Of a stretch of 14,025 nucleotides of DNA, positions 1 through 7,455 are shown in pieces. Below the pieces are notes generated by a model. That model made no database searches. It was not told where the DNA came from and saw only the letters and a program-made list of their open reading frames with translations. The position numbers and the translations under genes were made by a program. Source of the stretch: Bacteroidia bacterium (GTDB lineage: Bacteria; Bacteroidota; Bacteroidia; Bacteroidales; GCA-2748055); the NCBI GenBank assembly GCA_030596245.1, contig JAUVKN010000078.1:1-14025 (forward strand), given 5' to 3'. Each line of letters starts with the position of its first letter. Position 1 is the stretch's first letter.

Positions 1-408
1 CTTATGCCTACAGGTACAGGTGTAACAAGTAACGGGTCCAAAGGGGGTATCGTTTCGGCAGTAGATATCACAACTGGAAAAATTAATGGAGCAATTAGGT
101 CACAAAAACCTTTTGAAACCATCACCGTACATCCTGATGGACATGGTATAATCCCTGGGACAACAATTCCTTTCTGGAGTGAGGGCATAGGAACATGTAT
201 GAAAGCACATCAGTTTTTTCAAGATATCCCATTTATTGGGTGGGATGTAGCATTTACAACTGATGGAATAAAGTTACTTGAAGGTAATCTTGCCTGGAGT
301 GTAGAACTCTGGCAATTAACCCATAAAGAAACTTTTAATGCTGATAGTTTCATTTCGATTCTCACCTGGCATGTAAAGAAGCATTTTAAAGAAATCAAGA
401 GAAAGTAG
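1..408 (+). CDS. Sugar-transfer-associated ATP-grasp protein, C-terminal part (partial at the window edge)
   Basis: The reading frame is open to the first base, so the gene starts outside the window and only about 135 C-terminal residues are seen. Numbered from the first visible Met, the segment reads like the end of the ATPgrasp_ST family (PF14397): a GGIVSAVD strand (14-21), an HPDGHGIIPGTTIP loop (43-56), then IGWDVAFTTDGIKLLEGN (78-95). In ATP-grasp folds the acidic and Asn residues of such a segment (here Asp81, Glu93, Asn95) bind the metal-ATP. Family members are usually found in capsule or exopolysaccharide loci and are presumed to ligate a carboxylate to an amine or sugar acceptor; the exact substrate is unknown. 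By hand count some lines of this gene are near one third G+C, lower than purD. It is separated from purD by 159 bp and is probably not in the same operon. Confidence 0.75.
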   Translation, partial: LMPTGTGVTSNGSKGGIVSAVDITTGKINGAIRSQKPFETITVHPDGHGIIPGTTIPFWSEGIGTCMKAHQFFQDIPFIGWDVAFTTDGIKLLEGNLAWSVELWQLTHKETFNADSFISILTWHVKKHFKEIKRK

Positions 409-567
409 ATATTATGTTGATTACTTAAACCCTTCAATAGCTTGTAAGCATAACTCATTCCTGCTACCTTTACTTAATACTTTTCACTTTTCCACTTGTA
501 ACTTTTTACTAGTGTAAAGTTTTAGTGAATTGTATATACAACAACAATTGAATAAACATCATTTAAC
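409..567. other. Intergenic spacer between the ATP-grasp gene and purD
   Basis: This AT-rich spacer holds a weak hairpin at 500-521: arms AAC(TT)TTTAC and GTAAAGTT with a TAGT loop, partly followed by T residues. It could act as a poor terminator for the upstream gene. A sequence at 499-506 (TAACTTTT) matches seven of eight positions of the Bacteroidota -7 element TAnnTTTG, but I see no convincing -33 partner. The purD promoter probably lies here but is not pinned down. Confidence 0.3.
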
Positions 568-1836
568 ATGAACATACTAATCATCGGAGGCGGAGGCCGG
601 GAGCATGCGCTGGCATGGAAAATGGCGCAGAGTCCGCAACTGGAGAAGCTTTTTATTGCGCCGGGGAATGCCGGGACGGCCGAAGTGGGGACCAATGTTC
701 CGATCGGGGTGGAGGATTTTGAGGGGATCAAAGAGCTGGTGCTCAAAAAGGGGATTGACCTGGTGGTGGTTGGGCCTGAGGTGCCGCTGGTGGCGGGTGT
801 GGCTGATTTCTTCAAAGAGGATCCGGAGTTGAAGGAGATCCCGGTGATTGGGCCCTCCAAAGCTGGGGCTGAGCTGGAGGGGAGCAAGGATATTGCCAAG
901 ACGTTCATGCTGGAGAATGACATTCCCACCGGAGGGTTCAGGACTTTTATTGACTACACGGTTTCGGAGGGCAGGCACTATCTTACTAAACTGAAACCAC
1001 CCTATGTGTTGAAGGCTGACGGACTGGCTGCCGGGAAGGGAGTACTGATCATAGACAACCTGGAGGAGGCGCAACAGGAGCTGGAGAATATGCTGAACGG
1101 TAAGTTCGGAGAAGCTTCAAGAAAGGTGGTGGTGGAAGAGTATCTTCCCGGAATTGAGCTTTCAGTTTTTGTGCTTACCGATGGAAAAGGGTATGTGATT
1201 TTTCCTGAAGCCAAGGATTACAAACGCATAGGAGAGGGTGATACGGGTCTTAATACAGGAGGAATGGGTGCAGTTTCACCGGTTCCTTTTGCAGATGATA
1301 AGTTTATGAAAAAGGTGGAGGAGCGCATCGTCAAACCCACCATTGAGGGACTCAAATCGGACGGGGTCGATTACAAAGGGTTTATCTTTATCGGACTGAT
1401 GAACAGGGACGGGGACCCATATGTGATTGAGTATAATGTTCGGATGGGAGATCCGGAATCGGAGGTTGTGCTGCCCAGGATCAAGACCGATTTTGTGGAA
1501 CTGATGAAGGCTACTGCTGAAAACAGGTTGTCCGAGATGGAAATTGAGTTTGACCATCGGACAGTCACCACAGTGATGCTGGTTTCTGGCGGGTATCCCG
1601 GAAGTTATGAAAAGGGCAAAGAGATCACGGGCCTTGACAAAGTGGAAGAGTGTGTGGTGTTCCATGCGGGAACAAAATCCGATGGGGATCGGACAGTTAC
1701 CAATGGAGGGAGGGTGATCGCTGTGAGCTCATACGGTGACACCATGAAAGAAGCCCTCGAAAAATCCTACGAAAACGCAGAGAAGATCAATTTTGAGGGC
1801 AAGTATTACCGCAAAGATATTGGGTTTGATCTATGA
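568..1836 (+). CDS. purD: Phosphoribosylamine--glycine ligase (GAR synthetase)
   Basis: PurD joins 5-phosphoribosylamine to glycine with ATP hydrolysis, the second step of de novo purine synthesis, in the cytoplasm. At 422 residues it has the usual monofunctional length. The N-terminal domain opens with IIGGGGREHA (5-14) and carries VVGPEVPLVAGVAD (67-80). The ATP-grasp domain shows KADGLAAGKGV (149-159), GGMGAVSP (231-238) and the metal-binding YNVRMGDPE (289-297). The C-terminal domain has SGGYPGSYEKG (340-350) and GGRVIAV (380-386). All key motifs are present. The ATG at 568 gives the normal N-terminus directly before the glycine-rich loop. Its stop overlaps the start of the next gene (ATGA), so the two are probably translated in a coupled way. 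No other pur genes are in the window. Confidence 0.97.
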   Translation: MNILIIGGGGREHALAWKMAQSPQLEKLFIAPGNAGTAEVGTNVPIGVEDFEGIKELVLKKGIDLVVVGPEVPLVAGVADFFKEDPELKEIPVIGPSKAGAELEGSKDIAKTFMLENDIPTGGFRTFIDYTVSEGRHYLTKLKPPYVLKADGLAAGKGVLIIDNLEEAQQELENMLNGKFGEASRKVVVEEYLPGIELSVFVLTDGKGYVIFPEAKDYKRIGEGDTGLNTGGMGAVSPVPFADDKFMKKVEERIVKPTIEGLKSDGVDYKGFIFIGLMNRDGDPYVIEYNVRMGDPESEVVLPRIKTDFVELMKATAENRLSEMEIEFDHRTVTTVMLVSGGYPGSYEKGKEITGLDKVEECVVFHAGTKSDGDRTVTNGGRVIAVSSYGDTMKEALEKSYENAEKINFEGKYYRKDIGFDL

Positions 1837-2831
1837 TCCTGCTGCGATTATTCAAAAACAGCCGAACGGCCGGGGGGGCAGGATTGATTATCCTTTCACT
1901 GGTCATTTTCATTAAATCATTCATCCTGTCAAGTGGAGCAGGCGGAGTCGATGGGATGGTGGCATATTCTGATATGCCCTTTTACAACCTGATCTTTGGA
2001 GCCATTCATACCACCCCCATTTTCAACCGCATCATTACCCTGTTCCTGGTTTGGATCCTCTGCTACATGCTGATCCGCATCAGCTTTCGTTACGTGCTAT
2101 TGGAGTTCAAGTCTTTTATGTCAGCTACCTTCTTCCTGCTATTTTCCATGGCACTTCCCGAAACTCAACACGTAAGTCCGGCACTGGTTGGATCCATCTT
2201 CTACCTTTTCTGTTTTGCCATCCTGTTCGATGTGCATGACAAACGGCCCGACACCTTCAGTGTATTCATAGCTGGTATCGTACTGGCCTTAGGCAGCATG
2301 TTTTACCTGAAACTGATCTGGTTTGTTCCACTGATCTGGATCAGTCTGGCAACCATGCGGGCTGTCACATGGCGAGAGATTCTCTACCCGGTGGTGGCTT
2401 ACATCCTCCTTGGATTGTTCCTCTTCACCTGGTACTGGGCCGTACTGGATGATGGGACAAGATTCACTTCCCTGATTGTCGAGAACCTATCCTTCGAGGG
2501 ATCATTCGAATCCCGTCATCTCAGTGTATATCTATATTATGGTTTTTCCATACTGCTGGTCATCCTGGCCAGTATCTATAAGATTGTCCGGTTCCGGTCA
2601 AGAAAAAATGTCATTCAGAACATCTTTCTGGTCATGTTTTACATGTTTGTGGGTGGAGGTCTCTTCTTCCTGTTCATTGCTAAGTTTAATCTGGCCTCCC
2701 TGGTATATATTGGCTTCCCTGTCTCCTTTATCCTCTCCAACTATTTCCATAGGAAAAAGAACCACTGGATGCATGAACTGGTCCTGTGGGTCATTGTGGG
2801 ACTCCTGGTATTTGTTCAGTTGATGGCGTAA
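1833..2831 (+). CDS. DUF6427 family integral membrane protein
   Basis: This 332-residue protein is almost wholly hydrophobic, with roughly ten or eleven membrane segments (about 15-33, 64-83, 94-108, 116-133, 141-156, 159-173, 184-203, 232-251, 262-283, 288-303, 314-331). Overall pattern and C-terminal stretch (an SNYFHRKKNHW loop before the last helix) match my recollection of DUF6427, a Bacteroidota-restricted family commonly found near purD or upp. Its function is unknown; there is no visible enzyme motif. The start overlaps the purD stop by 4 bp, so it is surely cotranscribed with purD. Its 3' end overlaps the convergent deacetylase gene by 16 bp. Some GT-C glycosyltransferases and polymerases look broadly similar, so a glycan-related role is possible but not shown. 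Confidence 0.8.
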   Translation: MILLRLFKNSRTAGGAGLIILSLVIFIKSFILSSGAGGVDGMVAYSDMPFYNLIFGAIHTTPIFNRIITLFLVWILCYMLIRISFRYVLLEFKSFMSATFFLLFSMALPETQHVSPALVGSIFYLFCFAILFDVHDKRPDTFSVFIAGIVLALGSMFYLKLIWFVPLIWISLATMRAVTWREILYPVVAYILLGLFLFTWYWAVLDDGTRFTSLIVENLSFEGSFESRHLSVYLYYGFSILLVILASIYKIVRFRSRKNVIQNIFLVMFYMFVGGGLFFLFIAKFNLASLVYIGFPVSFILSNYFHRKKNHWMHELVLWVIVGLLVFVQLMA

Positions 2832-3463
2832 TCCGCTTTCGGCAATCCTTCACTGGGGATCGCTTTCATGGTGAAGCCTGATTCCTGGAGGAACTCTAAC
2901 GTGCGGGGAAGTGCGTAATAAAGATTATCACTGGCTTTGTCTGAGTCATGGAAGACGATGATGGAGCCCGGTTTTACATTCTTAGTCACATTCTTAAGAA
3001 CCCGCTCTCCTGTAAGTCCGCTGTTGTAATCGATACTCAATACATCCCACATGATAATATCGTATTGCTGGAGAACGGCGTTGACCTGTCCGGGAAAGAT
3101 CCGTCCATAGGGTGGCCTGAATAGTTTCGAATCGATAAAGTTGCCGGCCAGGTGGATGTCGTCCATATACCTCCTGATGCTGGATCGGAAGCCCTTCAGG
3201 TGACTGTAACTATGGTTGCCAACAGAATGACCGGCGGCAAGGATTTGGTTGTAAACCTCCGGGTATTTATCCACGTTACGGCCAAGGCAGAAGAAGGTGG
3301 CCTTTGCCCCTGCTTCATCCAGTCTGTCAAGCACCCAGGGAGTAACAACAGGGGTGGGTCCGTCGTCGAATGTCAGGTAAACTTCCTGGTGATCTCCCTG
3401 TAGGTCCCATGTCATCCTGTGCAGAGCACGGGTAAGTAAAGAAGGGGGCCTGACAATCAGCAT
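2816..3463 (-). CDS. NodB-type polysaccharide deacetylase (carbohydrate esterase family 4-like)
   Basis: This 215-residue protein is essentially one NodB homology domain, which removes N- or O-acetyl groups from glycans with a divalent metal. The motifs appear in order: TFDDGP (31-36, catalytic base and metal Asp33/Asp34), HSVGNHSYSH (79-88, metal His84 and His88), RPPYG (116-120), WDVLSIDY (139-146) and IIVFHDS (168-174, His172). No signal peptide is obvious; the N-terminus (MLIVRPPSLLTRALHRM) is basic and only mildly hydrophobic, as in other small Bacteroidota members. The substrate cannot be read from sequence; peptidoglycan or a surface polysaccharide are candidates. It lies 53 bp downstream of the DUF2723 gene on the same strand and is probably cotranscribed with it. 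Its 3' end overlaps the convergent DUF6427 gene by 16 bp, leaving no room for an ordinary intergenic terminator. Confidence 0.92.
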   Translation of the reverse strand: MLIVRPPSLLTRALHRMTWDLQGDHQEVYLTFDDGPTPVVTPWVLDRLDEAGAKATFFCLGRNVDKYPEVYNQILAAGHSVGNHSYSHLKGFRSSIRRYMDDIHLAGNFIDSKLFRPPYGRIFPGQVNAVLQQYDIIMWDVLSIDYNSGLTGERVLKNVTKNVKPGSIIVFHDSDKASDNLYYALPRTLEFLQESGFTMKAIPSEGLPKADYAIN

Positions 3464-3516
3464 ATTAACTTACTATTAAGGAGTAACGCAGTATTTGGTG
3501 TCTTCTTTCAGATACT

Positions 3517-6500
3517 CTAACGGAACAGACGGTCATAATCTTGTCCATACACCGATAATTTCTCTTCCAGTCTTCTTGCTGCTTCTATTTCTCCATATCC
3601 AAGACACATGCTTCTGAGTTGGTTGATATCCCTCACTGCTCCCAGGAAGTCTCCGTTTGTCTTGCCGAATCTGGGTTTCTTACTCCTCGATAACAGCTTA
3701 TAGTATTCCAGTTCAGACTCAAGTTTCTGCTCGTACTTCTCCACCATCGCAAGGGCAGTGGCTGTATCTCCTACACCGAAATATCCCTGGATAAGGGGTG
3801 TGATGCCTGCATTATAAGGGACATTCTCTTCGGGCATATGTAGTATACATTCATCCAGCACTGCTTTTGCACTATCCAGTTTGCCTTCATCCCTTAAAGC
3901 ACCGGACAGGACTGAAAAAGCATAACGGTAGTGGATGGTCATCCGAAGATTGTTCTCATCCATATAGATGCCTGGTGTATCAATTCCGCCCCAGTCAAAC
4001 TCCTCCATCAATTTTCTGTACATCGCGTCTGTCTTCACTTTACCCAGGTAGTTGGAATTGGTATAACGTACCGGGGCCACCCTCAATGCGAGTCCCTCCC
4101 TCAGCATGTAATCCTCCAGGTTCAGATAGTTATCTGTTGAAACGGTGGTGGAATAGTAGATGGGGCGCTCCCAGTTGTTGCTCCCAAATAGTTCCATCAC
4201 AGTCAGCAGGTTCTTATAAATCACGTTCTCAGAAAGCGAAAATCGCACCTGGTCCACCCTGTTTTCTTCAAACTCTGACGGAACCAGCCAATCAGGCAAA
4301 GTAGCAGAATCGGCAGGGATCACAAATTTGTTTGCAGGAATGAAAAATTGTCCCTGTCTGAAACGAGGATCATCGGTCATCAAAAATTCCATGGCTTCCT
4401 TCAGAGGGGCATAATCAGCATCAATCACCTTGATCATTCGTTCCATTCGGGCTGTCTCCCTCTTCATGGCTGCCTCATCCACCTTAATACGTTCAGATAT
4501 CTCTTTCGAATTGAATGTGCGCATATAGCCAAAGAGACGCAGGGGATCCATATTATTCTCAAGGGCCAGAATGGCTTTGTAATCGTTGGCATGGTTCTCG
4601 GGAAGCAGTGAGGCTTCAAGGATCTCCAAAAGGTTGTTATAAATATCCCTTACATCTTCCTCATACTTATCCCTGCTCATTTCGTATTTCTCCTTGATGA
4701 GCACACCTGCTGATTCCACCAGGTAGGCATAGTCACGTTGTCCCTGTATATACTGCTCCTTGCTCCAGCTGATGGGCAATGCTTCAGAATCATAGAAAGT
4801 TTGCTTCATCTGCTCGATATACCAGTCAGCCGTCAGGTAACTCAGGTTCACGATCCGCACATCAGTGCGATAGCCTTCCACTTCCTGGACATACCATAAT
4901 GGAAAAGTATCGTTATCGCCATTGGTGAACATGATACCACCCGGCAGACAGGAATTGAGAAAGTTTTTGGCGAAAGCCGGTGCCGTATAACGGTGTGAAC
5001 GGTCATGATCATCCCAGTTTTCTTTGGCCATGATGCCCGGTACCAGGATCAGTGACACCAGCACCAGTGCTCCGGCAGTCACTACCGATTTCTTTCGTTT
5101 CGATGCCCAGTCGATGAGTCCGGCTACACCGATCCCCAACCAGATGGAGAAGGCATAGAACGAACCGGAATAGGCATAATCCCGCTCCCTGGGTTGAATG
5201 GGGTACTGATTCAGGTATACCAGAATCGCAAGCCCGGTGAGTGTAAATAGTAGGGCAACCACCCAGAAATCATGATTGTGCTTTTTGTAATGAAAAAATG
5301 CCCCGACCAATCCAAGAAGAAGCGGCAGCATGTAATATTTATTGTTGGCCTTATTATCGACGATGGAGGCAGGCTGATTGTTCTGAGGGCCCAGTCTGGC
5401 CTGGTCGATAAACTTAATCCCGCTGATCCAGTTCCCTTTGGTCAGCTCCCCATGCCCCTGTATATCGTTTTGTTTACCGGCAAAGTTCCACATGAAATAG
5501 CGCAGGTACATGTAGCCGATCTGGTACCGGAAGAAAAAACGCATGTTCTCTCCGAAGGATGGAATGGCAATAGGTTTGGTACGGTCGTAACTGTATCCGC
5601 CCATCTGGTTTGCCATGGGGTTGCCCTGCTCGTCGCGACGAACATCATAGAGTTTGGACTCATCCATCTTGGCCCAGTAGATATACTCATTGGCATGCTT
5701 TGCCTGGTTGCTCCACATCCTGGGAAATACACCCTTGGCGTCACTGTCATAGTTATAATCCCTGTTCTTGTTTACCGGATAGTACTCATCCTCTCCTTTA
5801 TAATAGCTGGGCTTCCCATCTTCAACACCGGTGGGCCTGGAATTAAAGAAAGCTCCATAAACCAGGGGATTGTCACCATACTGCTCACGGTTCAGGTAAT
5901 CCAACAGAGAAAAAACTGTATCCGGATTACTCTCATCCAACGGAGTATTGGCCGAAGAACGAATCACAATGACGGTATAGGAAGAGTATCCGATCACCAC
6001 CACGAAAAAGCTTAAAATAATAGTATTCCAAAGCACATTTCCCTTTTTGTGGGTATAAAAAATTCCGAAGATGAGTCCGCCAAAAAGCAGCAATCCATAG
6101 ACGATCACTCCTGAATTAAAAGGCAGTCCCATTCCGTTCACAAATATTAATTCAAATTTGCCCGCAATGGCGGTCAGGCCCGGAATAAGCATATAGTTCA
6201 TCACCCCAAGAATACCTACCGAAACAGCCAAGGCCGCAATCACTCCCTTTACTGTTGGGGTGTATTTCCTGAAATAGTATACCATAATAATGGCCGGAAT
6301 GGCCAGCAGGTTCAGCAAGTGAACCCCAATGGAGAGACCCATCAGGTATGCAATGAAAATGATCCACCGATTGGCACCGGGCTCGTCGGCATTGTTTTCC
6401 CACTTGAGGATGGCCCAGAACACCACAGCTGTAAAGAGTGATGACAGGGAATAGACTTCAGCCTCAACTGCTGAGAACCAGAATGAATCGCTAAAGGTAT

Positions 6501-6891
6501 ATGCCAGTGAACCTACCAGGGCCGATCCGAAGATGGTGATCAGGGCTACAGGACTTTTGGAATCTTCTGAGGCAAAGAACTTCCTGATAAGGTGCGTCAG
6601 GGTCCAGAACAGAAAAAGAATGGTGAATGCACTGGCCGAAGCTGAAAGAACATTTATGGTGACGGCTACTTTCGTAACGTCATTTCCTGCAAAAAGAGTG
6701 AAGAAACGTCCCAGCACCATAAAGAAAGGTGCTCCCGGAGGATGGCCCACCTCCATTTTATAGGCGGTTGCAATAAACTCTCCACAATCCCAGAAACTGG
6801 CTGTGGGTTCCATGGTTAAAAGGTAGACGATCAGCGAAACCAGGAATACACCCCATCCGAGGATAAGGTTATATTGACGGAACTTTTCCAT
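3517..6891 (-). CDS. DUF2723 / glycosyltransferase family 117 membrane protein (protein O-mannosyltransferase-like)
   Basis: This 1124-residue protein has a polytopic N-terminal half (to about residue 620) and a large soluble C-terminal half. The first external loop holds FWDCGEFIATAYKMEVGHPPGAP (33-55 region), whose acidic pair Asp35 and Glu38 sits where GT-C enzymes keep the catalytic acid. Later hallmarks of the family are RERDYAYSGSFYAFSIW before the last helices and TNGDNDTFPLWY (656-667). The far C-terminus (about 1020-1090) looks helical and TPR-like. Family members include vertebrate TMEM260, an O-mannosyltransferase; in Bacteroidota a role in glycosylating exported proteins or glycans from a lipid-linked donor is the natural inference. 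The ATG at 6891 gives the usual MEKF...LGWGVFLVSL first helix. A likely -7 element lies 34 bp upstream, so it may have its own promoter. The deacetylase gene follows in the same direction. Confidence 0.92.
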   Translation of the reverse strand: MEKFRQYNLILGWGVFLVSLIVYLLTMEPTASFWDCGEFIATAYKMEVGHPPGAPFFMVLGRFFTLFAGNDVTKVAVTINVLSASASAFTILFLFWTLTHLIRKFFASEDSKSPVALITIFGSALVGSLAYTFSDSFWFSAVEAEVYSLSSLFTAVVFWAILKWENNADEPGANRWIIFIAYLMGLSIGVHLLNLLAIPAIIMVYYFRKYTPTVKGVIAALAVSVGILGVMNYMLIPGLTAIAGKFELIFVNGMGLPFNSGVIVYGLLLFGGLIFGIFYTHKKGNVLWNTIILSFFVVVIGYSSYTVIVIRSSANTPLDESNPDTVFSLLDYLNREQYGDNPLVYGAFFNSRPTGVEDGKPSYYKGEDEYYPVNKNRDYNYDSDAKGVFPRMWSNQAKHANEYIYWAKMDESKLYDVRRDEQGNPMANQMGGYSYDRTKPIAIPSFGENMRFFFRYQIGYMYLRYFMWNFAGKQNDIQGHGELTKGNWISGIKFIDQARLGPQNNQPASIVDNKANNKYYMLPLLLGLVGAFFHYKKHNHDFWVVALLFTLTGLAILVYLNQYPIQPRERDYAYSGSFYAFSIWLGIGVAGLIDWASKRKKSVVTAGALVLVSLILVPGIMAKENWDDHDRSHRYTAPAFAKNFLNSCLPGGIMFTNGDNDTFPLWYVQEVEGYRTDVRIVNLSYLTADWYIEQMKQTFYDSEALPISWSKEQYIQGQRDYAYLVESAGVLIKEKYEMSRDKYEEDVRDIYNNLLEILEASLLPENHANDYKAILALENNMDPLRLFGYMRTFNSKEISERIKVDEAAMKRETARMERMIKVIDADYAPLKEAMEFLMTDDPRFRQGQFFIPANKFVIPADSATLPDWLVPSEFEENRVDQVRFSLSENVIYKNLLTVMELFGSNNWERPIYYSTTVSTDNYLNLEDYMLREGLALRVAPVRYTNSNYLGKVKTDAMYRKLMEEFDWGGIDTPGIYMDENNLRMTIHYRYAFSVLSGALRDEGKLDSAKAVLDECILHMPEENVPYNAGITPLIQGYFGVGDTATALAMVEKYEQKLESELEYYKLLSRSKKPRFGKTNGDFLGAVRDINQLRSMCLGYGEIEAARRLEEKLSVYGQDYDRLFR

Positions 6892-6925
6892 TCATTCAGT
6901 GTGTATAGTGATTAAAAAAAGTATG

Positions 6926-6933
6926 CAAATATA
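6926..6933 (-). promoter_or_regulatory. Putative -7 promoter element for the DUF2723 gene
   Basis: On the minus strand this reads TATATTTG, a full match to the Bacteroidota -7 consensus TAnnTTTG. It would place transcription start near 6919, about 28 nt upstream of the ATG. I see no good -33 TTTG at the expected distance, and the region overlaps the end of the DNA glycosylase gene, so the call rests on the -7 element alone. Confidence 0.4.
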
Positions 6934-6939
6934 TAACAA

Positions 6940-7455
6940 TTATAGGTTTATGCGGAACCTCCAGGGCATATCCTTCCAGGGATCGCCTGCATAATCGATG
7001 CCAATACGCGGACCGGTGCCATATTCGGGACGAATCCCGCTATCCTCCACCCAGATCCGGTCGGAGCTGACCAGGTCCTCTCCATAAAAGTCTCCGTCCA
7101 CCCGGATCAGTCGTGTCAGACGGCCCGGACCGGTGGCTTCACGAAGGCCCCTGAACAGCACCGCCTGGGGTACATCGTCAGTTCCGGTTACCACATTGAG
7201 CATCCAGTACATCCCGTAGATCATGTACATATATAAATGGCCTCCGTCGCCAAACATTACCTCGTTACGGGGTGTCTTGCCCTTGCTGGCATGACAGGCC
7301 CTATCCTCTCCTCCACGGTAAGCTTCTGTTTCTGTAATGACATAGGTGGATTTAGTTCCATCGGGACTGACCCTCACCAAGTGCTGTCCCAGCAACCGGG
7401 GGGCCACCTCGAGGACATCCTGACGGAAAAATTCTCTTCCAAACCTTTTATTCAT
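6940..7455 (-). CDS. DNA-3-methyladenine glycosylase, AAG/MPG family
   Basis: This enzyme removes alkylated purines such as 3-methyladenine from DNA and starts base excision repair. Starting at 7455 gives 171 residues. The active-site strand is ITETEAY (40-46); by comparison with human AAG, Glu44 corresponds to catalytic Glu125, Tyr46 to Tyr127 and His55 to His136. The family blocks TPRNEVMFGDGG (61-72), YMIYGMYWMLNVV (77-89) and GPGRLTR (109-115) follow. I chose the ATG at 7455 because the family N-terminus normally begins shortly before the FFRQDVLEVAPRLLG stretch; the frame is open to an earlier Met at 7515, which would add 20 residues overlapping the ligase gene. With the chosen start the gene overlaps the ligase stop by 8 bp (ATGAATAA), a typical translational-coupling junction. 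It has no obvious functional link to the glycan genes around it. Confidence 0.93.
   Translation of the reverse strand: MNKRFGREFFRQDVLEVAPRLLGQHLVRVSPDGTKSTYVITETEAYRGGEDRACHASKGKTPRNEVMFGDGGHLYMYMIYGMYWMLNVVTGTDDVPQAVLFRGLREATGPGRLTRLIRVDGDFYGEDLVSSDRIWVEDSGIRPEYGTGPRIGIDYAGDPWKDMPWRFRINL

Noticed and set aside
577..1074. A 165-codon minus-strand frame inside purD
   Set aside because: purD is intact with all motifs over this stretch; the antisense frame has no family resemblance.
5272..6015. A 247-codon open frame on the + strand inside the DUF2723 gene
   Set aside because: It is antisense to a clearly conserved coding region, has no recognisable motif, and its hydrophobic look mirrors the codons of the real gene.
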